Shown here piece by piece: positions 7,749 through 15,720 of a DNA stretch of 64,000 nucleotides. Both the position numbers and the translations under genes were made by a program. Positions within the stretch are counted from its first letter, which is position 1; each line of letters starts with the position of its first letter. The stretch comes from Flavobacterium piscis. GTDB lineage: Bacteria; Bacteroidota; Bacteroidia; Flavobacteriales; Flavobacteriaceae. Location: NCBI RefSeq assembly GCF_001686925.1, contig NZ_LVEN01000046.1, positions 310,001 to 374,000 on the forward strand. Reading direction: 5' to 3'. Below the pieces are notes generated by a model. That model was not told the DNA's origin and ran no database searches. It worked only from the letters and a program-made list of their open reading frames with translations.

Positions 7749-8945
7749 ATGAAAGGTGTTGCAATAACCGGAATGGGAATTATCTCTTCGATTGGAAATT
7801 CAGTCGGGGAAAATTATATTTCACTGATCGAAAATAAAATTGGCATTTCTCGGATCACTAATATTTCGACAGTTCATGCGGATGTTATTAAAGTGGGCGA
7901 AATCAAAAAAACCAATGAAGAGTTGATTGCTGAATTGGGATTAGACAGCGATAATAACTTTTCGAGAACGGCAATGATCGGTACTTTGGCGGCCAAACAA
8001 GCTGTTGAAAATGCCGGAATTACTTCGATAAACGAATTCAGAACCGGGCTTATTTCGGCTACAAGTGTGGGCGGAATGGACATGACTGAAAGACATTATT
8101 ACGATTATTTCAAACACCCTGAACTGGTTAAATATATTGCTTGTCACGATGGCGGCGATGTTGCGGAGAAAATTGCCGAAGAACTAGGTTTAAAAGGCAT
8201 CGTTACCACTATTAGTACCGCTTGTTCGTCTGCTGCCAACGCAATTATGCTGGGCGCAAGATTGATAAAAACCGGAAAATTAGATCGCGTAATTGTAGGC
8301 GGAGCCGATGGTTTGGCTAAATTTACGATTAACGGATTCAAAACTTTGATGATTTTATCAGACGATTTCAACAAACCTTTCGACAACGAACGAAAAGGGT
8401 TAAACCTTGGTGAAGCCGCTGCTTATTTGGTTTTAGAGTCAGATGAAATTGTAGAGAAACAAAACAAGAAAGTTTTGGCAAGAGTTTCGGGTTACGGAAA
8501 TGCAAATGATGCTTTTCACCAAACTGCTTCTTCAGAAAATGGTGATGGCGCTTATCTAGCGATGAAAAAAGCCTTTGAAGTTTCGGGTTTAAAACCTTCT
8601 GAAATTGATTATATCAACGTACACGGAACAGCAACTCCCAACAACGATCTGTCTGAAGGAAGAGCTATAAAGAGAATTTATCAGGACGAGAAAGTGCCGG
8701 ATTTCAGTTCAACAAAACCTTTTACCGGACATACTTTGGCAGCAGCCGCTGCGATTGAAGCGGTTTACAGTGTTTTGGCAATTCAGAATAATGTGGTGTA
8801 TCCAAATTTGAATTTCGAAAATCAGATGGAAGAATTTGATTTAACGCCACAGACTACTTTAAAAAATAAAACTATCGAACACGTTTTATCCAACTCTTTT
8901 GGGTTTGGAGGAAATTGTTCCACTCTTATATTTTCAAAAAGCTAA
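7749..8945 (+). CDS. Beta-ketoacyl-ACP synthase II-like (catalytic)
   Basis: The 398-residue protein has the full triad: Cys159 in ISTACSSAANA, His292 in VHGTATPNND and His328 in KPFTGHTLAA. The C-terminus SNSFGFGGNCSTLIF is the usual KAS ending. It differs enough from the ketosynthase at 4836 to suggest a separate role, such as the first condensation or alkyl-chain synthesis. The next gene, a ketosynthase-like protein without catalytic residues, starts after a single base, so they probably form a KS:CLF heterodimer. The repeats in its leader may affect translation. Confidence 0.92.
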   Translation: MKGVAITGMGIISSIGNSVGENYISLIENKIGISRITNISTVHADVIKVGEIKKTNEELIAELGLDSDNNFSRTAMIGTLAAKQAVENAGITSINEFRTGLISATSVGGMDMTERHYYDYFKHPELVKYIACHDGGDVAEKIAEELGLKGIVTTISTACSSAANAIMLGARLIKTGKLDRVIVGGADGLAKFTINGFKTLMILSDDFNKPFDNERKGLNLGEAAAYLVLESDEIVEKQNKKVLARVSGYGNANDAFHQTASSENGDGAYLAMKKAFEVSGLKPSEIDYINVHGTATPNNDLSEGRAIKRIYQDEKVPDFSSTKPFTGHTLAAAAAIEAVYSVLAIQNNVVYPNLNFENQMEEFDLTPQTTLKNKTIEHVLSNSFGFGGNCSTLIFSKS

Positions 8946-8946
8946 A

Positions 8947-10008
8947 ATGAAAAAAACATATATAAATGGAGTAGGCTGTATTTCGACTCAAAAAACATTT
9001 GATACTGTTTTTTTAGAAGAAGCTATTGTCAATCATGACGAAAATGTACTGGCAATCGTTCCGCCGGTTTACAAAGACTACATTTCGCCTGCCGCCAGCA
9101 GACGAATGGCAAAAGGTGTGAAAAACGGAATCGTTGCTTCGGCCTTAGCGATGAAGGATGCAAATGTCGAAAAAGTTGATGCTATCATTACCGGAACCGG
9201 TTTAGGATGCATCGAAGATTCTGAGAAATTCCTGAAAAGCATTCTGGATAATAACGAAGAATTTTTAACACCAACTTCATTTATTCAATCGACTCATAAT
9301 ACTGTTGGGGCGCAAATCGCTTTGTTGCAGCAATGTAAAGGCTATAATTTTACGTATGTAAATGGCGCTGTTTCTTTTGAGTCGGCTCTTTTAGATGCTA
9401 AAATGCAAATTGAAGAAGAGGAAGCACAATCTGTTTTAGTGGGCGGAGTGGATGAAAATGGCGAATACACAACCGCACTTTTTAAATTGTCAGGACGTAT
9501 AAAACCAGACAATCAACAACCTTATAATCTTTTAGATTCTGATACCAGCGGAGCAGTTTATGGCGAAGGTGCAAGTTTTTTTGTTTTAGAAAATGAACGA
9601 AAAGAAACGACTTATGCTGAAGTTCTGGATATTGCAATTGTAAATACGCTGGAAGAAAACGAAATTGAAGCCGAAATTAAATCTTTCCTGAAATCGAATA
9701 ATTTAGAGATTTCAGACATTGACGCTTTAGTTTTAGGTTTTGACGGAAATGTAGATTTCGAAAATTATTATAGAAATCTTACTGAAAATGCTTTCGCAGA
9801 AACGCCTGTTTTGTATTATAAACATTTGTGCGGAGAATACGACACGGCTTCAGCTTTTGCTTTTTGGATGGCAGCAAAAATTATTAAAACTCAGGAAATT
9901 CCTGAAATCATAAAAGTAAATTCGGTAGAAAAATCAGTTTACAATACCATTTTATTGTACAACCAATTAAATGGAAAAAACCACAGTTTTACGTTAATCA
10001 CAAAATGA
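8947..10008 (+). CDS. Ketosynthase-like protein without catalytic residues (chain length factor)
   Basis: From ATG 8947 the product is 353 residues with a thiolase/ketosynthase fold, seen in MAKGVKNGIVASALAM, FIQSTHNTVGAQIALL and SGAVYGEGASFFVLE. The active Cys region reads TYVNGAVSFESA, the HGT region reads LGFDGNVDFEN, and the GH region reads YKHLCGEYDTAS, so Cys and both His are lost. This is what is expected of a KS-beta partner. It starts one base after the catalytic ketosynthase stop and overlaps the deacetylase start by four bases. A longer in-frame start at 8899 lies inside the previous gene and is rejected. Confidence 0.82.
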   Translation: MKKTYINGVGCISTQKTFDTVFLEEAIVNHDENVLAIVPPVYKDYISPAASRRMAKGVKNGIVASALAMKDANVEKVDAIITGTGLGCIEDSEKFLKSILDNNEEFLTPTSFIQSTHNTVGAQIALLQQCKGYNFTYVNGAVSFESALLDAKMQIEEEEAQSVLVGGVDENGEYTTALFKLSGRIKPDNQQPYNLLDSDTSGAVYGEGASFFVLENERKETTYAEVLDIAIVNTLEENEIEAEIKSFLKSNNLEISDIDALVLGFDGNVDFENYYRNLTENAFAETPVLYYKHLCGEYDTASAFAFWMAAKIIKTQEIPEIIKVNSVEKSVYNTILLYNQLNGKNHSFTLITK

Positions 10009-10790
10009 TAACGCACAAAAACATATCACTATTTTTTCTCTTTTTATTGCTTTTATTATTTCTTCTGAATTTTTATACGGCAATAAACATATGGTGGTTT
10101 GTTGTGGTTATTTTAATTTGGCTGGGAATAAACGCTATTGGTTCTGCCCGAATTGCATCTAATTATCATGTAAAAGCGTTCTGCAATAATCCGTTAGAAA
10201 CAGAGAAAAAAATTGCGATTACGTTTGATGACGGACCTGGTATTTTTACTTTAGAAGTTTTAGAACTACTGAAAAAATACAATGTAAAAGCGACTTTCTT
10301 TTGCATTGGGAAAAATATCGAAGCACATCCTGAAATTCTCCAACAAATTATTGCTGACGGACATTTGGTGGGAAATCATTCGTACTCTCATTCTAAATTT
10401 TTTGATTTTTATAATGCTGGAAAGATTCGGGAAGAAATTGAGAAAACTGATCTTCTTTTAGAAAAATATACTTCCAAAAAAACAAACTTTTTTCGTCCGC
10501 CTTACGGAGTTACAACGCCTTCGATTAGAAGAGCTTTGCAACAAACCGGACATAAAGTGATTGGCTGGAACATTCGATCGCTTGATGGCGGAACAAAAAA
10601 TAAGGAATTGATTTTCAATCGCATTATAAAACGGGTTTCTCCCGGCGGAATTGTACTTTTGCACGACACGGCATCACACTCTGTTTTGGTACTGGAACGG
10701 TTTTTGCAATTTTTACAGCAAAACAATTATAAAGTGATTTCGACCGAAGAACTTTTGAATCTTAAAGCTTATAATATGGAACGCGAATAA
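10005..10790 (+). CDS. Membrane-anchored polysaccharide deacetylase (NodB/CE4)
   Basis: The 261-residue protein has two N-terminal hydrophobic segments (about 8-25 and 29-45) and a CE4 domain from 68. Motifs are TFDDGPG (Asp75, Asp76), HSYSH (His125, His129 with Asp76 as metal ligands), RPPYG (164-168) and LLHD (His220, Asp221). It would remove N- or O-acetyl groups from a sugar polymer or a small amide at the membrane. Related deacetylases are common in flexirubin-type clusters, but the substrate is unknown. The gene overlaps the upstream stop by ATGA, so it is in the same operon. It is the last gene before a 129-base spacer. Confidence 0.9.
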   Translation: MITHKNISLFFLFLLLLLFLLNFYTAINIWWFVVVILIWLGINAIGSARIASNYHVKAFCNNPLETEKKIAITFDDGPGIFTLEVLELLKKYNVKATFFCIGKNIEAHPEILQQIIADGHLVGNHSYSHSKFFDFYNAGKIREEIEKTDLLLEKYTSKKTNFFRPPYGVTTPSIRRALQQTGHKVIGWNIRSLDGGTKNKELIFNRIIKRVSPGGIVLLHDTASHSVLVLERFLQFLQQNNYKVISTEELLNLKAYNMERE

Positions 10791-10867
10791 AGCAGATTCG
10801 CTAAAGCGAAAACGCTGATGAAAACGGATTTTATTCAATTTAATGATAATCAGTGTTACTCATTTAT

Positions 10868-10883
10868 CCCGATAGCTATCGGG
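10868..10883. repeat. Perfect 16-bp palindrome CCCGATAGCTATCGGG
   Basis: This self-complementary word lies in the spacer between the deacetylase and LolA-like genes. Its form is that of a REP-like element or a hairpin in a read-through transcript. No T-run follows, so it is not a classic terminator. Confidence 0.7.
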
Positions 10884-10919
10884 AGTGGCAAAAAATTTTA
10901 AGCACAATTTTTACAAAAT

Positions 10920-11546
10920 ATGAAAACTAAAATAGCTCTACTTATTCTATTTATTTCGAGCAATTTGTTTGCTCAGGAACAAAAAATGACTGCTGCAGAA
11001 ATTGCTTCTTTTAAAGAAGATGTAAATGTAGTTTCGAAAAAAATCAAAACCTTAAGTACTGATTTCGTGCAATACAAACATTTGGATTTTTTATCGAAAG
11101 ACATTGAAACTTCTGGCAAAATGATTTTTAAAGAACCCAGTCTTTTGCAATGGCAATATAAAAAACCGTACAATTATAGTATTGTTTTTAAAAACGGAAA
11201 AATCCTCATTAATGACGAAGGCAAGAAAAGCGCGGTTGATATTGGCAACAGCAAAATCTTTGGCCGCATCAATAAATTAATCGTGGGCAGCGTAAGCGGA
11301 AATATGTTTGACGACAAAGAATTTACGATTTCGTACTTTAAAGTAAAAGGTCAGAATCTGGCAAAATTTGTTCCGAAAGATGCTACGCTGAAAAAATACA
11401 TTAAGCAAATCGAACTGACTTTTGATAAAGAAGAAGCCACCGTTGTTCAGGTAAAATTATTAGAATCATCTGAAGATTATACCCGAATTGTACTTAAAAA
11501 TAAAGTGATCAATGCAAAAATCGACGATTCAGTTTTTACTAATTAA
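10920..11546 (+). CDS. LolA-like outer-membrane lipoprotein carrier
   Basis: The 208-residue protein has a clear signal peptide (1-18, ending LFAQ) and a LolA-type half-barrel pattern: TLSTDFVQYKH, SGKMIFKEPSLLQWQYKKPY, and a repeating strand pattern to the end. LolA carries lipids or lipoproteins across the periplasm. Pigment clusters with an MMPL exporter usually have their own LolA-like protein, so here it probably ferries the pigment to the outer membrane. Its 3' end overlaps the next lipoprotein gene by 35 bases. Confidence 0.87.
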   Translation: MKTKIALLILFISSNLFAQEQKMTAAEIASFKEDVNVVSKKIKTLSTDFVQYKHLDFLSKDIETSGKMIFKEPSLLQWQYKKPYNYSIVFKNGKILINDEGKKSAVDIGNSKIFGRINKLIVGSVSGNMFDDKEFTISYFKVKGQNLAKFVPKDATLKKYIKQIELTFDKEEATVVQVKLLESSEDYTRIVLKNKVINAKIDDSVFTN

Positions 11547-12147
11547 TTGCTTTCTGGCAATTATTTTAGTTTCGTGTGGCTCGGTCACCAAAAATTATAC
11601 GCCTAAAAAATTAGACAAAACGTCTTATGAAGTTCCCTATTTTTCAGATTCAAAAACCGATTATGTTTACAAAACAAACATCACGGTTTACGGAAATGAA
11701 ATCAGCGGAATTTTTATTGCCAAAAAAATAAATGACACTGTTCATCGCATCGTTTTCACAACTGAATTTGGGAACAAATTATTAGATTTTGAAATCTCTG
11801 ATAACACTTTCAAAGTTAACTCAATTGTTTCAGAATTAGATCGAAAAATACTCATCAATACTTTAAAAGAAGATTTTAGATTATTGCTCAAAAAAGAATA
11901 TCTGATTCAGGAACAATTTGAAAATGACTCGGATAATATTTATAAATCGAAAGATGGAAAACGCGACAATTATCTTTTCATCTCAAAAAAAGATCATCGA
12001 TTAGAGAAAGTCGTTCATTCATCCCAAACAAAAGAAAAATTTACGCTGACATTTACTTCAGAAAACAATATTTTTGCCGAAAAGATTCAGATTATTCATC
12101 AGAATATTAAATTGAAAATTGAACTGAATTATTTTAAATCAGAATAA
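11512..12147 (+). CDS. Lipoprotein of the pigment cluster
   Basis: The 211-residue product starts inside the LolA-like gene. It has a signal sequence with lipobox LVSC (Cys near residue 22), then SVTKNYTPKKL and a largely beta-strand body. No enzyme motif is visible. The 35-base overlap with the LolA-like gene, in a different frame, points to coupled synthesis. It may act with the carrier, as LolB does for LolA by accepting cargo at the outer membrane. That is inference from gene order and lipid anchor only. Confidence 0.75.
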   Translation: MQKSTIQFLLINCFLAIILVSCGSVTKNYTPKKLDKTSYEVPYFSDSKTDYVYKTNITVYGNEISGIFIAKKINDTVHRIVFTTEFGNKLLDFEISDNTFKVNSIVSELDRKILINTLKEDFRLLLKKEYLIQEQFENDSDNIYKSKDGKRDNYLFISKKDHRLEKVVHSSQTKEKFTLTFTSENNIFAEKIQIIHQNIKLKIELNYFKSE

Positions 12148-12185
12148 AAAATTTAAACTATTCATAAACTTTAAATCAAACCAAA

Positions 12186-12794
12186 ATGAAAAAATTAACC
12201 GTAATTGCTTTTGTTTTATTTCTTGGAATTCAATCTTCTCAGGCACAAGTAAGAGTTAGTCCCGGGCTTAGAGGCGGTTTAAATTTATCAACATTAACTA
12301 ATATTGATGATAATAGATCTAAAGCAGATTTTTATGTTGGCGGATTAGTGAACATTAAATTTAATAAATATTTTTCGTTACAGCCTGAGTTAACGTATTC
12401 AAGACAAGGCGATGAAGGAAGAGAATATTTTGGAAACGGCTATAATAATTATCGTTCTATAAATTATGAATTGAACTACTTAACACTTGGTGCGGTGGCA
12501 AAATTTAATATTGGTGGTAAAGCTTTTCATATTTTAGGAGGTCCGTCTGTAGATTTTAAAATTTCTGATAATTATATCAACAGTAATCCTGAAAGTTTTG
12601 ATCTTGCCATTGTTGGAGGAGTTGGATATACATTGCCAAACGGATTAACGTTTGAAGCAAGATTAAAACAAGGTTTAGTTGATATTTATGGATACGACGG
12701 AGTTGAGTATGACGATAATGGTTATCGCTATAATGATCTTATCCTGAATCAGGTTTTCCAAATTGGTATTAGTTACACTTTTAAAGTAAAATAA
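12186..12794 (+). CDS. Outer-membrane beta-barrel protein (porin family)
   Basis: This 202-residue protein has a signal peptide (1-20, SSQAQ) and the pattern of the OMP_b-brl_2 family: SPGLRGGLNLSTL, FYVGGLVNIKFNKYFSLQPELTYSRQG and a final aromatic strand FQIGISYTFKVK. It should form a small eight- or ten-stranded barrel in the outer membrane. It is next to a paralogue with the same layout. It may help place the pigment in the outer membrane, which is inference. Confidence 0.83.
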   Translation: MKKLTVIAFVLFLGIQSSQAQVRVSPGLRGGLNLSTLTNIDDNRSKADFYVGGLVNIKFNKYFSLQPELTYSRQGDEGREYFGNGYNNYRSINYELNYLTLGAVAKFNIGGKAFHILGGPSVDFKISDNYINSNPESFDLAIVGGVGYTLPNGLTFEARLKQGLVDIYGYDGVEYDDNGYRYNDLILNQVFQIGISYTFKVK

Positions 12795-13409
12795 ATGTAT
12801 ACAAAGAAATTAGCGGTTGCCGTATTCGTTTTTTTTGCCTTTGCAAAAGTACAGGCGCAAATGAGCTTTCAACCAGGTTTAAGAGCAGGTTTGTCTCTTT
12901 CAACAATTTCAGAAATGCATGCGAACTACAGACCTGATTTTTATATTGGAGGTTTTGGAGAAATAAATTTCACGAAACGATATGCATTACAGCCCGAAAT
13001 AAATTACATCAGACAAGGATCTAATAATGTTTCCCGTAATTTTTTTGATCAGGATACGCAAACAGAAAGAACAATTTCTCAGGATTTAAAAATGAATTAT
13101 TTGTCGATTGGCCTGCTTAATAAATTAAAATTTAATCAGTTTCAAGTACTGTTTGGGCCAACTTTAGATGTTCTTTTAAGCGATAATTTAGCCGTTACAA
13201 AAACATATAATGATCTTTCGCTTCTTGCAGGTATTGCCTATAAGATGTCTTCAGGCATTGGTTTTGAGTTTCGATTTAAAAAAGGTCTTTCAGATGTTTT
13301 AGACAGCGATTACTATCATAATAATTCTAATAGTCATTACTTGTTTGGCAGTTATAATACTAATATGAATTTTCAAATAGGTATTTCTTACTCTTTTGAA
13401 ACGAAATAA
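12795..13409 (+). CDS. Outer-membrane beta-barrel protein, paralogue
   Basis: The 204-residue product begins directly after its neighbour's stop. It has a signal peptide (ending KVQAQ), SFQPGLRAGLSLSTIS, FYIGGFGEINFTKRYALQPEINYIRQGS and a terminal strand MNFQIGISYSFETK. The matching order of motifs shows a tandem duplication followed by considerable divergence. The function is unknown beyond an outer-membrane barrel. It is co-transcribed with the preceding gene. Confidence 0.83.
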   Translation: MYTKKLAVAVFVFFAFAKVQAQMSFQPGLRAGLSLSTISEMHANYRPDFYIGGFGEINFTKRYALQPEINYIRQGSNNVSRNFFDQDTQTERTISQDLKMNYLSIGLLNKLKFNQFQVLFGPTLDVLLSDNLAVTKTYNDLSLLAGIAYKMSSGIGFEFRFKKGLSDVLDSDYYHNNSNSHYLFGSYNTNMNFQIGISYSFETK

Positions 13410-13421
13410 AAAAATACAAAT

Positions 13422-13793
13422 ATGGTTTTAAAAGACTTTTATAAAGTGCTTTCAGAAGAAAAAACAGGAGATGCTAAATTTAATATTCGTATATTAGTTA
13501 ATGCCAATCATGAGGTTTTTAAAGGTCATTTTCCAGGAAACCCAATTATGCCAGGCGTTTGCATGATTCAGATCATTAAAGAACTTACAGAATCGATTAC
13601 CAAAAGTACTTTGATGATTCAGACGCTTACGAATGTAAAATTTATGGCATTGATCAATCCGGAAACAAATCCGGAATTGCGTTTAGAACTTGATATAACA
13701 ACCACAGAGGATGATTTGGTAAAGGTGAAAAATACCACATATTTTAATGATACCGTTGCTTTAAAATTAAGCAATGTGTATAAAAAACTATAA
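13422..13793 (+). CDS. ApeI/FabZ-like hotdog protein with Gln at the catalytic acid site
   Basis: The 123-residue protein has the FabZ motif GHFPGNPIMPGV at 35-46, with catalytic His36. The position that is Glu in FabZ (14 residues after the His) is Gln50. Alone it would be a defective dehydratase. The ApeP-like protein at 71 keeps the Glu and lacks the His, so the two could build one shared active site, like the ApeI:ApeP pair of aryl-polyene synthesis. The protein is cytoplasmic with no signal peptide. It starts twelve bases after the barrel gene and is followed two bases later by a secreted hypothetical protein. Confidence 0.83.
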   Translation: MVLKDFYKVLSEEKTGDAKFNIRILVNANHEVFKGHFPGNPIMPGVCMIQIIKELTESITKSTLMIQTLTNVKFMALINPETNPELRLELDITTTEDDLVKVKNTTYFNDTVALKLSNVYKKL

Positions 13794-13795
13794 TT

Positions 13796-14281
13796 ATGAA
13801 ATTACTATTATCAATAATTCTATGGATAAATTTTGCAGGAAATCCAGATTTGGCATCCATTCGAAAGGTATATCCTGATGTTGCAAAATCAGAAGCAAAC
13901 GCTAAAGAATTTACAGAAAAACTTTCCGGAATTTCAAACAACGATGAGAAAATTTTAGTGGCTTATAAAGCAGCTTCAATTTTGGTAGATTCTAAATTTG
14001 AAAACTTAATAGGAAGTAAAATTTCCCGTTTTAAAGAAGGTGCAAAACTTCTTGAAGCTACTTTAAAAAGTGACCCAAACAATATCGAAATCAGAATGAT
14101 TCGATTGAGTATTCAGGAAGATGTTCCAGGAATTACGGGTTATAAAAAAAACATTAAAGAAGATAAAAAGTTCATTACAGAACATTACACTGAACAAAGT
14201 GGTGTTTTAAAGGAATACCTAAAAAACTTTGTTTTACAATCGAAAAGTTTCTCTGAAAAAGAGAAGCAATTTGTAAAGTAG
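13796..14281 (+). CDS. Hypothetical exported protein of the pigment cluster
   Basis: The 161-residue product starts with a short hydrophobic segment (LLLSIILWINFAG, 3-15), a likely signal peptide. The rest is helical and charged: YPDVAKSEANAKEFTEKLSG, EGAKLLEATLKSDPNNIEIRMIRLS. It has a TPR-like flavour around 75-105 but no clear repeat. I do not recognise a family. The position between the dehydratase-like and the glycosyltransferase genes, with a two-base gap upstream, places it in the pigment operon. Confidence 0.7.
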   Translation: MKLLLSIILWINFAGNPDLASIRKVYPDVAKSEANAKEFTEKLSGISNNDEKILVAYKAASILVDSKFENLIGSKISRFKEGAKLLEATLKSDPNNIEIRMIRLSIQEDVPGITGYKKNIKEDKKFITEHYTEQSGVLKEYLKNFVLQSKSFSEKEKQFVK

Positions 14282-14299
14282 GTCAAGAAAAAAATCCCA

Positions 14300-15481
14300 A
14301 TGCAACCAACTTTATCTCAGCAGGAATTACTTAATTCGACCAATTTTTGTGTTATTGTGCCCACGTACAATAATCACAAAACGTTGAAAAAAGTGCTGGA
14401 TTCTATTTTAGATTTTACTTCTAAAATTATCATCGTCAATGACGGTTCGACAGATACAACAAACGAAATTTTAAAACAATATTCGGAGCTTACTCAAATT
14501 CATCATCCTCGAAATATAGGAAAAGGAAGAGCGCTCCGAAATGGTTTTAGAAAAGCGATTGAAATGAATTTCGAATATGCCATCACGATCGATTCTGATG
14601 GTCAGCATTTTGCCTCTGATATTCCCAACTTTATTGCTGCCATTCAAAACGAACCCAATTCTTTATTGATTGGAAGCCGGAATATGACTCAGGAAAATGT
14701 ACCAAAGAAAAGTAGTTTTGGTAATAAATTTTCTAATTTCTGGTTCAAGTTCGAAACCGGAATTGCTCTTGAAGACACACAATCCGGATTTAGATTATAT
14801 CCGTTAAAGCTTATTCCGAAACAATTTTATACCAATAAATTTGAGTTCGAAATTGAGGTTATTGTGCGTTCTGCCTGGAAAGGTATTGTAGTAAAAAATA
14901 TTCCGATCCAGATTTTGTATGATCCCGCAGAACGTGTTTCGCATTTTCGACCATTTAAAGATTTTACCCGAATCAGTATTCTAAATACCGTTTTGGTTCT
15001 CAACGCGTTGTTGTACATAAAGCCAAGAGATTTTTTTAGAAGAGCAAAAAAAAAAGGTTTTAAAAAATTCTTTCTTGAAGATATTTTAGAAAGTTCTGAT
15101 TCTAATTTCAAAAAATCAGCTGCAATTGCTTTGGGTATTTTTATTGGAATTTCTCCTTTTTGGGGATTTCAAACCGTTTTGCTTTTTACTTTCGCAGCTT
15201 TATTCAGGCTCAATAAAGTCATAGCTTATCTGGCTTCGAATGTAAGTTTTCCGCCGTTTATTCCTTTTGTTATTTACGGTTCGCTAAAAATGGGAAGTTA
15301 CTTTGTTTCTAATGATGCGCCTTTAATTTTAGACAGTTCGGTTACGCTCGATGATATTCAAAAAAATGCTACACAATATATCGTGGGAAGTCTTATTTTA
15401 GCATCCGTTTTGGCACTGACTTTTGGCTTTATCAGTTATTTACTTTTAACCGCTTTTAGTTCTAAGAAAAACAATGATTAA
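14300..15481 (+). CDS. GT2 glycosyltransferase fused to a DUF2062 membrane domain
   Basis: The 393-residue protein joins two domains. Residues about 15-240 are a GT-A fold family 2 transferase (CVIVPTYNNHKTL, VNDGSTD, TIDSDGQHF with the metal-binding DSD at 98-100, QSGFRLYP). Residues about 270-390 are a DUF2062 domain with hydrophobic helices (ALGIFIGISPFWGFQTVLL, YLASNVSFPPFIPFVIYG). It should transfer a sugar or sugar-phosphate to a lipid-type acceptor at the inner membrane. The gene ends the first long run of the cluster; a 239-base repeat spacer follows. Confidence 0.88.
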   Translation: MQPTLSQQELLNSTNFCVIVPTYNNHKTLKKVLDSILDFTSKIIIVNDGSTDTTNEILKQYSELTQIHHPRNIGKGRALRNGFRKAIEMNFEYAITIDSDGQHFASDIPNFIAAIQNEPNSLLIGSRNMTQENVPKKSSFGNKFSNFWFKFETGIALEDTQSGFRLYPLKLIPKQFYTNKFEFEIEVIVRSAWKGIVVKNIPIQILYDPAERVSHFRPFKDFTRISILNTVLVLNALLYIKPRDFFRRAKKKGFKKFFLEDILESSDSNFKKSAAIALGIFIGISPFWGFQTVLLFTFAALFRLNKVIAYLASNVSFPPFIPFVIYGSLKMGSYFVSNDAPLILDSSVTLDDIQKNATQYIVGSLILASVLALTFGFISYLLLTAFSSKKNND

Positions 15482-15720
15482 AGGGTTGTCCCAAAGATTA
15501 AAGGGATTAAAATAATTTTATAATCTGTGTCGGGTTGCCACGAATTTCACGAATTAGCACGAATTAATTTTTAATAGATTACGGAAACGCAACGAAAAAA
15601 ATGCCACAGATTAAAGGATTAAAATGATTTAAACATTTAAAATTAGACACGAAGTAATTAGTGAAAATTCGTGAAATTCGTGGCGAAAAAAACAATAGGC
15701 AAAAACAACAATAAATAATT
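15482..15720. repeat. Intergenic repeats (CACGAATT, GCCACAGATT words)
   Basis: No gene is visible in this spacer. It contains CACGAATTTCACGAATTAGC near 15539, GCCACAGATTAAAGGATT near 15602, and an inverted copy AATTCGTGAAATTCGTGGC near 15665. The first and last words pair as a large inverted repeat spanning about 145 bases. The same words occur at 4739-4805. It resembles a dispersed palindromic repeat rather than a promoter. Confidence 0.65.

Noticed and set aside
8899..8946. Upstream start for the chain-length-factor gene
   Set aside because: It would lie inside the end of the previous ketosynthase gene. ATG 8947 begins with the family pattern KKTYINGVGC.
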